21,498 nucleotides of DNA from Flavobacteriaceae bacterium UBA6268 (lineage in GTDB: Bacteria; Bacteroidota; Bacteroidia; Flavobacteriales; Flavobacteriaceae), in assembly GCA_002440705.1 (NCBI GenBank), contig DJVA01000101.1, positions 1-21,498 of the forward strand, in the 5' to 3' direction. Below the pieces are notes generated by a model, which saw only the letters and a list, made by a program, of their open reading frames with translations, was not told the DNA's origin and did not search any database. Within the stretch, counting starts at the first letter, position 1. Each line of letters begins with the position of its first letter. The position numbers and the translations under genes are program-made. Of the stretch, positions 6,877 to 14,586 are shown piece after piece.

Positions 6877-7419
6877 TTGTCCGATTTGTTACTGATTGAG
6901 CAATGCAAACAGCACAACCGTAAAGCACAAATGGCGTTGTACCGCCAGTACTGCGACGGGATGTTTATTGTGGCTCATCGGTATTTAAAGGACACTGCAG
7001 CAGCAGAAGATGCCCTGCAGGAAGCGTTTATCAAGGCGTTTCAGAAATTGCACCAGTTCAAAGGGGACGTCACCTTTGGAGCTTGGTTCAAGCGGATTGT
7101 TATCAATACGTGTTTGGATACGATCAAGGCCAGGAAATTGGAGGAAACCGAACTGAACGAGGAAACGCTTTCCATTGTGGATGATGGGGACTGGAGTGTA
7201 CCCGATGAAGCAACGGTTCAGGAAGTGGTGAAGGCCATCGAAAACTTGGCCGATCCCTATGGCATGGTGACCCAGCTCTTTTTGCTGGAAGGCTATGACC
7301 ATCAGGAAATCTCGGAAGTGTTGGGCATTTCTGAAAGTGCTTCCAGAACCTATTTGCACCGTGGAAAAAAACAAATTAAGGAACAATTAAAACATTTGAA
7401 AGATGGCACAGGATCTTAG
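6877..7419 (+). CDS. ECF RNA polymerase sigma factor (TTG start)
   Basis: A 180-residue sigma-70 family protein of the extracytoplasmic function class. Region 2 covers about 22-88, with the core-binding and -10 recognition part DALQEAFIKAFQKL and FKRIVINTCLD; region 4 covers about 114-172, with the helix-turn-helix HQEISEVLGISESASRTYLHRGK. The only start codon after the in-frame stop at 6835-6837 and before Met19 is the TTG at 6877, and starting there preserves the conserved LIEQCKQHNRKAQMALY segment, so I accept it. Its end overlaps the next gene by 17 nt. Neighbours point to a membrane-linked sigma/anti-sigma switch that controls a secreted protein. Confidence 0.88.
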   Translation: MSDLLLIEQCKQHNRKAQMALYRQYCDGMFIVAHRYLKDTAAAEDALQEAFIKAFQKLHQFKGDVTFGAWFKRIVINTCLDTIKARKLEETELNEETLSIVDDGDWSVPDEATVQEVVKAIENLADPYGMVTQLFLLEGYDHQEISEVLGISESASRTYLHRGKKQIKEQLKHLKDGTGS

Positions 7420-7990
7420 AGACCTTATGAAGGAGTACGAGCCGCAAACCCCCAAGCTTTCTGCTGGGCACGAGACTCGTTTTGAACAAAAATTGGATGC
7501 AATATTTGCCGAAAAACAGCGGCGGCCTTATTTCCTATGGCTTCGAATTGCCGCCATCCTTATTGTGGTGGTCAGCATTGGGTATGCCGGCTATCGGTAC
7601 CTTTCTGAGCCAACCATAAAGAAAAATACCGAGATCGTTACTACCGATCAAGGAAACGAAACACCAATCATCACCTTGGGCGACTTGTCCCCAGACCTGA
7701 AAAAAGTGGAGGATTTTTATACCACGGGCATCAATGTTCAGTTGGCTTCCCTTCAGAAAACACCCGAGAACGAAGAGATTATCAATGGGTACCTTCAGCG
7801 TTTGGAAGAATTGGACAAGGCTTATCAAGCCCTTAATGCTGAACTGAACAAAGTGGGCCCTAGCGAGGCGACCATCACCGCTTTGATCGATAATTTGAAA
7901 TTACGTTTGGAATTGCTGTTCAAACTGAAAAACAAATTAAAAGAACTTAAAGAACTAAATGATGAAAACTATAGTGAATTTACAACCTAA
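7403..7990 (+). CDS. Single-pass membrane protein, probable anti-sigma factor
   Basis: A 195-residue protein with a cytosolic N-terminus of about 42 residues, one membrane helix (about 44-66, LRIAAILIVVVSIGYAGY) and an outer part that is mostly helical, with predicted coiled coil at about 124-186 (alternating Leu, Glu and Lys). There is no zinc-binding HxxxCxxC motif, so it is not a ZAS-type anti-sigma factor; the role is inferred from position and topology. It overlaps the sigma gene by 17 nt and the DUF4097-like gene by 32 nt. Gene triads of this form (ECF sigma, membrane protein, adhesin-like beta protein) occur in flavobacteria as I recall them. Confidence 0.7.
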   Translation: MAQDLRDLMKEYEPQTPKLSAGHETRFEQKLDAIFAEKQRRPYFLWLRIAAILIVVVSIGYAGYRYLSEPTIKKNTEIVTTDQGNETPIITLGDLSPDLKKVEDFYTTGINVQLASLQKTPENEEIINGYLQRLEELDKAYQALNAELNKVGPSEATITALIDNLKLRLELLFKLKNKLKELKELNDENYSEFTT

Positions 7991-9569
7991 ACTGTTGTTA
8001 TTAGTACTGTTAAGCGTCGGGTGTTCCCTTGTCGCTCAAACCCGTTACAAGGAAAACTTTAAGGCTTCCAAGGACATGACCGTGCAGGTTAATACGTCCT
8101 ACACCAATGTAATTTTCGAAACCTGGGACAAGGATTTGGTAGAAGTAGAAGCCTTTGTTGATGGTGAAAACCTAACGGAAAAGGAGAAAAAGGAAATTTT
8201 CAACGATTGGAAATTTGACGTGTTGGGCAATAGCCAAAAGGTAGTCATTACCTCCAATCCCAACAATTTTGAGGAAGGCATCGGGGCCATTGTGGGCCTG
8301 GATGCGTTGAAGTCGTTGGAGTCCCTGAAGGCTTTGGAGCGATTGGGAGACATGCCTTCCTTGGGTGAAATGCCTAAATTTGATTTTGCTTTTAACTTCG
8401 ATGTCCCAGAGGTACCTGATTTTCGGGAAATACCCGACTGGCCTTTTTCCAAATCCCAGCCCAGCATCAAACGCAAGGATGGATACACCAACTATCATTT
8501 CAATGATGATGGTGCCCATATGTTCGATCAGGAGGCGTATGAGAAGGACAAAGCCGGTTATGTGGCCAAACTCAACAAAAAATACGGTACTAACGTTACC
8601 GTTAAGCAAGTGGACCGCTGGCTAGAAGAGGTAGATGTATGGGCGGATGAGTTCAGTGCCGTCATGGAAAAATGGGGCGAAGAGTTTGGTAAGAATTTCA
8701 GTGATAAATTCAGTCCCGATTTTGAGAAAAAAATGGAAGCTTGGGGCGAAGAGTTTGGCAAGAAGATGGAAGCTTGGGGGGAGGAATTTGGTGAAAAATT
8801 TGGCCAGGAAATGGAAGCTTGGGGCGAAGAATTTGGTGAAAAATTCGGCAAGGAAATGGAAGAATGGGCCAAGCAGTTTGAGGATGATGCCAATCGATGG
8901 ACCCAGGAAACCGACAAGAACGGCAATAAAATCATTTACAAGTCGGGAAAGGACATGCAATTTCATGGGAAGGCCAATAAGACCATCATCGTTCGGATGC
9001 CTAAGGGCACCAAAACCGATGTGAATGTGAAGTACGGTGAGTTGAAAATGGCCAGCGCCTACAATGTAAAGGCTACCTTGAATTATGCTACCTTAACAGC
9101 AAACAGTATCGATGGGGGTAAAACCCTCATCGATGCTTCTTATGCGCCTGTTTATGTGAACAATTGGAACGATGGCTCTTTGAAAGTGAGTTATGTGGAA
9201 GACTGTAGGCTGAATAACGTAAAAGTAATCGACCTGCACGCTAATTCCAGCGATGTGAACATCAACGAGCTTACTTCGAATGCCATACTTTCCGGCTCTT
9301 TTGGAAATCTATATGTATTAAAGGTATCGCCCAATTTTAAGTCGATTGACATTGTTTTGGAAAATGCCGATGCCGTTTTGAGTTTGCCCAACACAGGTTT
9401 CCAGTTTTATTACAACGGCAAAAAGTCCAACCTGAAGCACCCCAAAGCTTTGCAACTTACGGAAACCAAAAGCTTCGACCGCCAACTGTTGAAAGGCTAC
9501 CACCAGTCCAATTCCAGTACTAAATCCATAAACATCAACGCCAATTATAGCAACATTACTTTCCAATAA
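7959..9569 (+). CDS. Secreted DUF4097-like protein with helical repeats
   Basis: A 536-residue exported protein. Residues 9-26 form a signal sequence that probably ends at LVAQ; Cys22 is a poor lipobox match. The segment after it (about 39-69) and the C-terminal part (about 338-536) are beta-rich with many short Val/Asn/Asp strands, as in DUF4097 adhesin-like beta-strand repeat proteins. Between them are a Pro-rich stretch (about 132-165) and a highly charged region (about 236-309) built of MEAWGEEFG-type repeats. The start MMK overlaps the preceding gene by 32 nt; it is the last gene of the sigma operon. The beta part may fold as a solenoid split by the helical insert. Ligand and role are unknown; an envelope stress or surface function is likely. 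Confidence 0.78.
   Translation: MMKTIVNLQPKLLLLVLLSVGCSLVAQTRYKENFKASKDMTVQVNTSYTNVIFETWDKDLVEVEAFVDGENLTEKEKKEIFNDWKFDVLGNSQKVVITSNPNNFEEGIGAIVGLDALKSLESLKALERLGDMPSLGEMPKFDFAFNFDVPEVPDFREIPDWPFSKSQPSIKRKDGYTNYHFNDDGAHMFDQEAYEKDKAGYVAKLNKKYGTNVTVKQVDRWLEEVDVWADEFSAVMEKWGEEFGKNFSDKFSPDFEKKMEAWGEEFGKKMEAWGEEFGEKFGQEMEAWGEEFGEKFGKEMEEWAKQFEDDANRWTQETDKNGNKIIYKSGKDMQFHGKANKTIIVRMPKGTKTDVNVKYGELKMASAYNVKATLNYATLTANSIDGGKTLIDASYAPVYVNNWNDGSLKVSYVEDCRLNNVKVIDLHANSSDVNINELTSNAILSGSFGNLYVLKVSPNFKSIDIVLENADAVLSLPNTGFQFYYNGKKSNLKHPKALQLTETKSFDRQLLKGYHQSNSSTKSININANYSNITFQ
8733..8888 (+). repeat. In-frame 33/45-bp tandem repeats (MEAWGEEFG)
   Basis: Units begin at ATG codons 8733, 8766, 8811 and 8856 and are 33, 45, 45 and about 33 nt long. 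They encode MEAWGEEFG plus a 2- or 6-residue tail. A degenerate first copy (MEKWGEEFG) starts at 8664. Spacings of 11 and 15 residues equal three and four helical turns, so Trp and Phe stay on one face. Nucleotide identity between copies is high, which makes in-frame copy-number change possible. Confidence 0.85.
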
Positions 9570-9608
9570 AAAAACCATTCTGAAGCTTAGTCATGCTTCA
9601 AAATGGTT
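9568..9608 (-). terminator. Rho-independent terminator of the DUF6249-like gene
   Basis: Arms 9573-9586 and 9595-9608 form a 14-bp stem with one mismatch around an 8-nt loop. On the minus strand it is followed by seven T residues (9568-9574 complement), so it ends the transcript of the gene at 9634-9984. On the plus strand there is an A-run before the stem but no T-run after it; it may still weaken read-through from the sigma operon. Confidence 0.75.
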
Positions 9609-9633
9609 CCTAACTAACTAAAGACAGACTGCT

Positions 9634-9984
9634 TTAAGCGTCTTCGTTCCACTTTTTACTGAGGAAAAACCCCGTCAACAATCCCAAACCGGCCATAAAG
9701 AGAATGGTTCCTGGCATGGCAATGTCTTCATCCATTCCTAGTACATCGGTAAAAAATCCTCCAAGGAAAATTCCCAATCCAATGCCCATCAATAAGAGGC
9801 CCAAATTAATTACTACTACTTTCCAAACTGGGGTAACCCTTCGGTCCTTGCTGTAGAAAATAGAAGCATCGCCTCCCTTTTCAATCAAAGCCAGACGTTC
9901 CTTATTTCTAGCGGAGATATAGAGGTAAAAGATTCCAAAAATAACTCCGAAGATGATTGGAATGATGACGATTTCTGATCCCAT
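9634..9984 (-). CDS. DUF6249-like small membrane protein
   Basis: A 116-residue membrane protein with three hydrophobic segments (about 4-23, 53-78 and 90-108). The loop after the first helix carries SARNKERLALIEKGGDAS, the pattern I associate with DUF6249 proteins of Bacteroidota. Function is unknown. It stands alone between two ECF sigma operons, is divergent from the second sigma gene and has its own terminator. The promoter region holds the same TGTAAC-N17-CGTC element as the sigma gene, on the opposite strand, which suggests that it is a direct target of that sigma factor. Confidence 0.8.
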   Translation of the reverse strand: MGSEIVIIPIIFGVIFGIFYLYISARNKERLALIEKGGDASIFYSKDRRVTPVWKVVVINLGLLLMGIGLGIFLGGFFTDVLGMDEDIAMPGTILFMAGLGLLTGFFLSKKWNEDA

Positions 9985-10027
9985 AATGTTTCGTTTTTAA
10001 GTTAATAACGGTTCGTTTTGTCCCTAT

Positions 10028-10054
10028 GACGGAAGTTTTGGCAAGCGGGTTACA
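10028..10054 (-). promoter_or_regulatory. ECF-type promoter, TGTAAC-N17-CGTC (minus strand)
   Basis: On the minus strand TGTAAC (complement of 10049-10054) is followed after 17 nt by CGTC (complement of 10028-10031). The first eleven bases, TGTAACCCGCT, differ by one base from the element before the sigma gene. The implied start is about 10020, leaving a leader of about 36 nt before the ATG at 9984. Confidence 0.6.
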
Positions 10055-10084
10055 ACTTTTTTCAATAATTTTCTGAACGGGGAG

Positions 10085-10111
10085 TGTAACCGGCTGTAAG
10101 AAACCAACGTC
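10085..10111 (+). promoter_or_regulatory. ECF-type promoter, TGTAAC-N17-CGTC (plus strand)
   Basis: TGTAAC at 10085-10090 and CGTC at 10108-10111 are 17 nt apart; the element starts TGTAACCGGCT. A transcript would begin about 10117-10120, only 2-5 nt before the ATG at 10122, so the mRNA would be almost leaderless. It implies that the sigma factor transcribes its own gene. Confidence 0.6.
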
Positions 10112-10121
10112 TTAAAGACAC

Positions 10122-10709
10122 ATGACCACAACGACTGACCACGACATCATAGAGGCGACCCTTGGGGGAAACGTTCAAGCGTTCTCAACACTGGTAGCGC
10201 GGTATCAGGACTTTGTGTTTACCATTGCCGTGCGCGTGTTGAACCATCGGGAAGAAGCGGAGGAAGTAGCACAGGATAGCTTTATCAAAGCTTTTGAAGC
10301 CTTATCCAGTTACCGGAAGGAAGCTAAATTTTCCAGTTGGCTGTATAGTATCGTCTACCGAAAAGCCTTGGACCGTTTGCGCAAGAACAAGAAAGCGCGT
10401 ACTTTGGATTTTGTGGAAGACCTTACCGAGGGCGATGAAACACAAGCGGTCAATGGCCTTGAACAACTCGAATTACAGGAGCGCAATGCCATGATTCAGG
10501 AAGCATTGGAGCAATTGCCCGAGAGCGATGCCGCAATTGTAAGTTTTTATTATTACGAAAACCAATCCGTGAAGGAAATTGCCGAAATTACGGGACTCAC
10601 GGAAGACAATATAAAAATCAAGTTACACCGAAGCCGAAAAAAATTGTTTTCTTTGTTAAAACACTACGTGCTTCCCGAACACCACAATCACAATGGAAGA
10701 GCCATTTAA
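10122..10709 (+). CDS. ECF RNA polymerase sigma factor
   Basis: A 195-residue sigma-70 family ECF factor. Region 2 spans about 17-88 (EEVAQDSFIKAFEAL, FSSWLYSIVYRKALDRLRK) and region 4 about 122-178 (LPESDAAIVSFYYYENQSVKEIAEITG and the recognition helix TEDNIKIKLHRSRKK). The C-terminal tail is His/Asn-rich (EHHNHNG). It overlaps the next gene, a membrane protein, by 17 nt, the same overlap as in the other sigma operon. Mirrored promoter elements upstream suggest autoregulation and control of the divergent DUF6249-like gene. Confidence 0.92.
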   Translation: MTTTTDHDIIEATLGGNVQAFSTLVARYQDFVFTIAVRVLNHREEAEEVAQDSFIKAFEALSSYRKEAKFSSWLYSIVYRKALDRLRKNKKARTLDFVEDLTEGDETQAVNGLEQLELQERNAMIQEALEQLPESDAAIVSFYYYENQSVKEIAEITGLTEDNIKIKLHRSRKKLFSLLKHYVLPEHHNHNGRAI

Positions 10710-11082
10710 CAAACAAGACCGCTTGGTGGAGCAACTCCTGAAGGAGCTCCCTTTGGAAAAACCCTCTAGGGATTTTACCAAAAATGTGATGCGGCATATT
10801 GAACATAAAGTAACGAGAACTGCCTATAGGCCATTAATCCCCAAACACCTTTGGTGGTTCATCGGATTGGTTTTTGCCGCTGGGCTGTACTGGTTGTATT
10901 TGAATCCTGCTACCTCTTTGGTGGATATGAAATCGTATGGATTGATGGATGCCTCGAATTGGAAAAATCCGCTGGAAAATCTGCAACTGCCCAAAACAGC
11001 GATTTATGCAATTAGTTTCATGGCTTTATTCCTAATACAGATTCCTTTTTTGAAACGGTTGATTGATAAATCGTACGCCTAA
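10693..11082 (+). CDS. Two-pass membrane protein, probable anti-sigma factor
   Basis: A 129-residue protein with a charged cytosolic N-terminal part (1-50; LVEQLLKELPLEKPSRDFT, then NVMRHIE), a membrane helix at about 52-70 and a second at about 102-120, with about 30 residues between them. The PSxDFTxxVMxxI motif at about 24-36 is like the N-terminus of small anti-sigma-like proteins that follow ECF genes in flavobacteria, as I recall them. There is no zinc motif. Position (17-nt overlap with the sigma gene) is the main evidence. A strong terminator follows directly. Confidence 0.75.
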   Translation: MEEPFNKQDRLVEQLLKELPLEKPSRDFTKNVMRHIEHKVTRTAYRPLIPKHLWWFIGLVFAAGLYWLYLNPATSLVDMKSYGLMDASNWKNPLENLQLPKTAIYAISFMALFLIQIPFLKRLIDKSYA

Positions 11083-11116
11083 AAAAAATCCCGAAGCATG
11101 CTTCGGGATTTTTTTT
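11081..11116. terminator. Bidirectional terminator
   Basis: A perfect palindrome ATCCCGAAGCATGCTTCGGGAT at its core, flanked by eight A on the left and eight T on the right. It works on both strands and serves the sigma/anti-sigma operon (+) and secA (-). The stop codon of the anti-sigma gene overlaps its left edge and the secA stop codon (11115-11117) overlaps its right edge, so spacing is minimal. Confidence 0.92.
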
Positions 11117-14100
11117 ATTCGTCTACCAACACCCATTCGCCTTTATCCAATAGGGGAATGGCCTGTTTGTATTTCATGGATTTGTTTTCGCCACTCATCA
11201 CATGTTTGATGGTTACCTTATCGTTTCGGCCAATTTTTGGTCGGTCCCGAGTAATGGTTTCGGTTATTTGTTGTTGCGGTTGTGTTTTACCAGCTGCACG
11301 GGCCTGAGCTGCGCGTTCATCCATGTTGGGAATTTCGTCTTTTTGCTCGTTCAGTTTTTCTTTGGGACGCGTCTGGCGGGCTTCCTGTATTTGTTGCTGA
11401 TTTTCCTGAGGCAATTCTCCTTTGAACAAGAACGAAATGACCTCTTTATTAACCTTTTCAATCATTGATTTGAACAACTCGAACGCCTCAAATTTATAAA
11501 TCAATAGTGGGTCTTTTTGCTCGTGCACGGCCAACTGAACACTTTGCTTCAATTCGTCCATTTTGCGAAGGTGGGTTTTCCAAGCATCGTCGATAATGGC
11601 CAAGGTGATGTTTTTTTCAAAATCCTGCACCAATTGTTTTCCATTAGTTTGGTAAGCTTTCTCCAAATCGGTGGCTACGTTCAAGGTCTTTACCCCATCG
11701 GTAAAAGGCACCAAGATGCGTTTAAATTTATCCCCTTGGTTTTCGAACACATTTTTGATTACAGGAAAGGCCATTTCAGCATTGCGGGCCATTTTTTCCT
11801 GATAATGGTTGTAAGCAGCTTTGTATACTTTTCCGGCAGCTTCCTTAACCCCCATGTTTTCGAATTCCGATTTCGAGATGGGGGAGCTCATGGAGAAATA
11901 ACGGATCAATTCAAATTCAAAATTCTTGAAATCCTGTGCTCCCTTGTTGGTTTCAACAATTACTTCAGCCGTATCGAAAATCATGTTGGCAATGTCCACC
12001 CGCAAACGTTCCCCAAACAGGGCGTGGTAGCGGCGTTTGTAGACTACTTCCCGCTGGGCGTTCATAACATCGTCGTATTCGAGCAAACGCTTGCGGATGC
12101 CGAAGTTGTTTTCTTCCACCTTCTTTTGGGCGCGTTCGATGGATTTCGAAATCATGGAGTGCTGGATCACTTCCCCTTCCTTCAATCCCAAACGGTCCAT
12201 CATTTTGGCAATACGTTCACTTCCAAAAAGACGCATCAAATTATCTTCCAGCGATACGTAAAACTGGGAACTTCCCGGGTCTCCCTGACGGCCACTACGC
12301 CCGCGTAACTGCCGGTCCACACGACGCGAGTCGTGCCGCTCGGTACCTACAATGGCCAAACCACCCGCTTTCTTCACTTCATCGGAAAGCTTGATGTCGG
12401 TTCCACGACCTGCCATGTTGGTGGCAATGGTCACAACGCCTTTTTTTCCTGCTTCAGCCACGATGTCGGCTTCCTTTTTGTGCAGTTTGGCATTGAGTAC
12501 ATTGTGATGGATGTTGCGCATGGTCAGCATCCTGCTCAACAATTCGGAGATTTCGACGGAAGTGGTACCAATCAGTACGGGTCTCCCTGCGTGGGAAAGT
12601 TCCACCACCTCATCAATCACCGCATTGTACTTTTCCCGTTTGGTTTTGTAAATCTTATCGTCCCGGTCTTCGCGGGCAATGGGACGGTTGGTGGGGATTT
12701 CCATCACGTCCAGTTTATAGATTTCCCAAAGTTCCCCTGCTTCAGTAACTGCCGTACCGGTCATCCCGGACAATTTGCGGTACATCCTAAAGTAGTTCTG
12801 TAGGGTGATGGTGGCGAAGGTTTGCGTTGCGGCCTCCACCTTTACATTTTCCTTAGCTTCAATGGCTTGGTGCAAACCGTCGCTGTAACGGCGACCATCC
12901 ATAATACGCCCCGTTTGCTCGTCCACAATCAAGACTTTATTTTCCATTACCACGTACTGGTCGTCCCGCTCAAAGAGGGTATAAGCTTTGAGGAGTTGGT
13001 TCATGGTGTGGATGCGCTCACTTTTTACAGAAAAGTCCCTGAAAAGTTCTTCCTTCGCTTCTGCTTCGGCTTCTTTCGATAGTTCTTTGGCTTCTATCTT
13101 GGCAATTTCGGTACCGATATCGGGCATGACAAAGAACTCGGGGTCGTCATCTCCAGAGAGGAAATTTACGCCCTTGTCCGTAAGTTCAATCTGATTGTTT
13201 TTCTCGTCGATGACAAAATACAGCTCTGCGTCCACTTTCGGCATTTCGCGGTTGTTGTCCTGCATGTAGTGGTTTTCGGTCTTTTGAAGGACTTGCTTCA
13301 CCCCTTCTTCGGAAAGGAATTTGATGAGCGGCTTGTTTTTGGGCAAGCCACGGTACACTCGAAGCAATTGAAACCCACCTTCTTTAGTATCGCCTTCAGC
13401 AAGCAATTTTTTAGCCTCGGCCAATACACTGGTAAGGTATTTACGCTGAACATCTACAATACTCTGGATTTTAGGCTTTAACTCGTTGAACTCGTGACGG
13501 TCCCCTTGCGGTACCGGCCCGGAGATAATCAAAGGGGTTCGTGCATCGTCAATCAATACACTGTCCACCTCATCCACAATGGCGTAGTGGTGTGGACGTT
13601 GTACCAAATCGTTAGGGGCGTGGGCCATGTTGTCCCTTAGGTAGTCGAAACCAAATTCGTTGTTGGTCCCGTAGGTAATATCGGCATGGTAGGCTTTCCT
13701 TCGTGCAGCCGAATTGGGTTGGTGCAAGTCGATACAATCGACACTCAGGCCGTGGAATTCAAAAATGGGTCCCATCCAGGCACTGTCCCTTTTGGCCAGA
13801 TAGTCGTTTACGGTCACCAGATGTACCCCGTTTCCAGCAAGGGCATTGAGGTACACAGGTAAGGTAGCCACTAAGGTCTTTCCCTCCCCGGTTTGCATTT
13901 CGGCCACCTTTCCTTGGTGCAATGCGATACCGCCTATCAATTGCACATCGTAATGGACCATGTCCCAGGTAACCTCTTTCCCTGCGGCATCCCACGAATT
14001 GCTCCAAACGGCTTGGTCGCCATCTAGGGTCACGTACTCTTTATTTGCGGAAAGTTCCCTGTCAAAAGGAGTGGCAGTAACGGTAAGGGTTTCATTTTCT

Positions 14101-14471
14101 ACAAAACGTTTGGCAGTTTCCTTCACCACGGCAAAGGCTTCGGGAAGGATTTCGTCTAGGGTCTTTTTTTCGACCTCATAGCGCTCGTCCTTCAGGGCAT
14201 CGATTTGCCCGTAAATGTCTTCTTTTTTATCAATATCCTCCTCAACCTCTGCCTCTTGGGTTAAGGCATCGATTTGTGATTGGATGTCTTTTTGGTCTTC
14301 CTTTATTTTAACTCGGAAGGCATCCGATTTAGCGCGAAGGGCATCCAAGGAAAGTTGCTCCATTTCGGCTTCGTATTTTTTGATTTGATCAACGATGGGT
14401 TGGATTTCGCTGATGTCTTTTTTGGATTTGTCTCCTACAAATACTTTTAATACGCTGTCTAAAAGTCCCAT
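11115..14471 (-). CDS. secA: Preprotein translocase ATPase SecA
   Basis: The motor of the Sec pathway: it binds the SecYEG channel and drives unfolded preproteins across the inner membrane with ATP. At 1118 residues it has the large Bacteroidota form. Visible motifs are MQTGEGKT (192-199, Walker A), DEVDS (300-304, Walker B), TNMAGRGTDIKL and RGRSGRQGDPG of the second helicase domain, and ENNFGIRKRLLEYDDVMNAQR of the scaffold domain. A charged insertion of about 50 residues (about 52-105) sits near the N-terminus. The C-terminus is Gln/Lys-rich and ends in GEWVLVDE, with no CxCxSGxxxxHC zinc motif. It is single-standing, about 170 nt from the upstream DUF2795 gene. Confidence 0.98.
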   Translation of the reverse strand: MGLLDSVLKVFVGDKSKKDISEIQPIVDQIKKYEAEMEQLSLDALRAKSDAFRVKIKEDQKDIQSQIDALTQEAEVEEDIDKKEDIYGQIDALKDERYEVEKKTLDEILPEAFAVVKETAKRFVENETLTVTATPFDRELSANKEYVTLDGDQAVWSNSWDAAGKEVTWDMVHYDVQLIGGIALHQGKVAEMQTGEGKTLVATLPVYLNALAGNGVHLVTVNDYLAKRDSAWMGPIFEFHGLSVDCIDLHQPNSAARRKAYHADITYGTNNEFGFDYLRDNMAHAPNDLVQRPHHYAIVDEVDSVLIDDARTPLIISGPVPQGDRHEFNELKPKIQSIVDVQRKYLTSVLAEAKKLLAEGDTKEGGFQLLRVYRGLPKNKPLIKFLSEEGVKQVLQKTENHYMQDNNREMPKVDAELYFVIDEKNNQIELTDKGVNFLSGDDDPEFFVMPDIGTEIAKIEAKELSKEAEAEAKEELFRDFSVKSERIHTMNQLLKAYTLFERDDQYVVMENKVLIVDEQTGRIMDGRRYSDGLHQAIEAKENVKVEAATQTFATITLQNYFRMYRKLSGMTGTAVTEAGELWEIYKLDVMEIPTNRPIAREDRDDKIYKTKREKYNAVIDEVVELSHAGRPVLIGTTSVEISELLSRMLTMRNIHHNVLNAKLHKKEADIVAEAGKKGVVTIATNMAGRGTDIKLSDEVKKAGGLAIVGTERHDSRRVDRQLRGRSGRQGDPGSSQFYVSLEDNLMRLFGSERIAKMMDRLGLKEGEVIQHSMISKSIERAQKKVEENNFGIRKRLLEYDDVMNAQREVVYKRRYHALFGERLRVDIANMIFDTAEVIVETNKGAQDFKNFEFELIRYFSMSSPISKSEFENMGVKEAAGKVYKAAYNHYQEKMARNAEMAFPVIKNVFENQGDKFKRILVPFTDGVKTLNVATDLEKAYQTNGKQLVQDFEKNITLAIIDDAWKTHLRKMDELKQSVQLAVHEQKDPLLIYKFEAFELFKSMIEKVNKEVISFLFKGELPQENQQQIQEARQTRPKEKLNEQKDEIPNMDERAAQARAAGKTQPQQQITETITRDRPKIGRNDKVTIKHVMSGENKSMKYKQAIPLLDKGEWVLVDE

Positions 14472-14586
14472 GTTCTATGTTTTAAAACTCGTTCACTGAG
14501 GCGGGAACCTCAAAAGTGTAACAAAAAAAGTGCAAAAAAACCAGAATTTCTAAGGGTTTAACGCTTTATTAGGGCCACTTACGAGC

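Noticed and set aside
8664..8888. Suspected assembly error or frameshift in the repeat region
   Set aside because: All units are multiples of three and the reading frame continues intact into the beta-rich C-terminal part.
8558..8966. Open frames opposite the helical repeat region
   Set aside because: They mirror the repeated codons of the coding strand and have low-complexity Ser/Pro/Phe-rich translations.
11517..12308. Long open frame opposite secA (263 codons)
   Set aside because: It is the antisense shadow of secA codon use, with no domain, start context or neighbour to support it.
14511..14518. CACTTTTG on the minus strand as the secA -7 box
   Set aside because: It matches 7 of 8 positions but there is no TTG at suitable spacing, so support is too weak to list.
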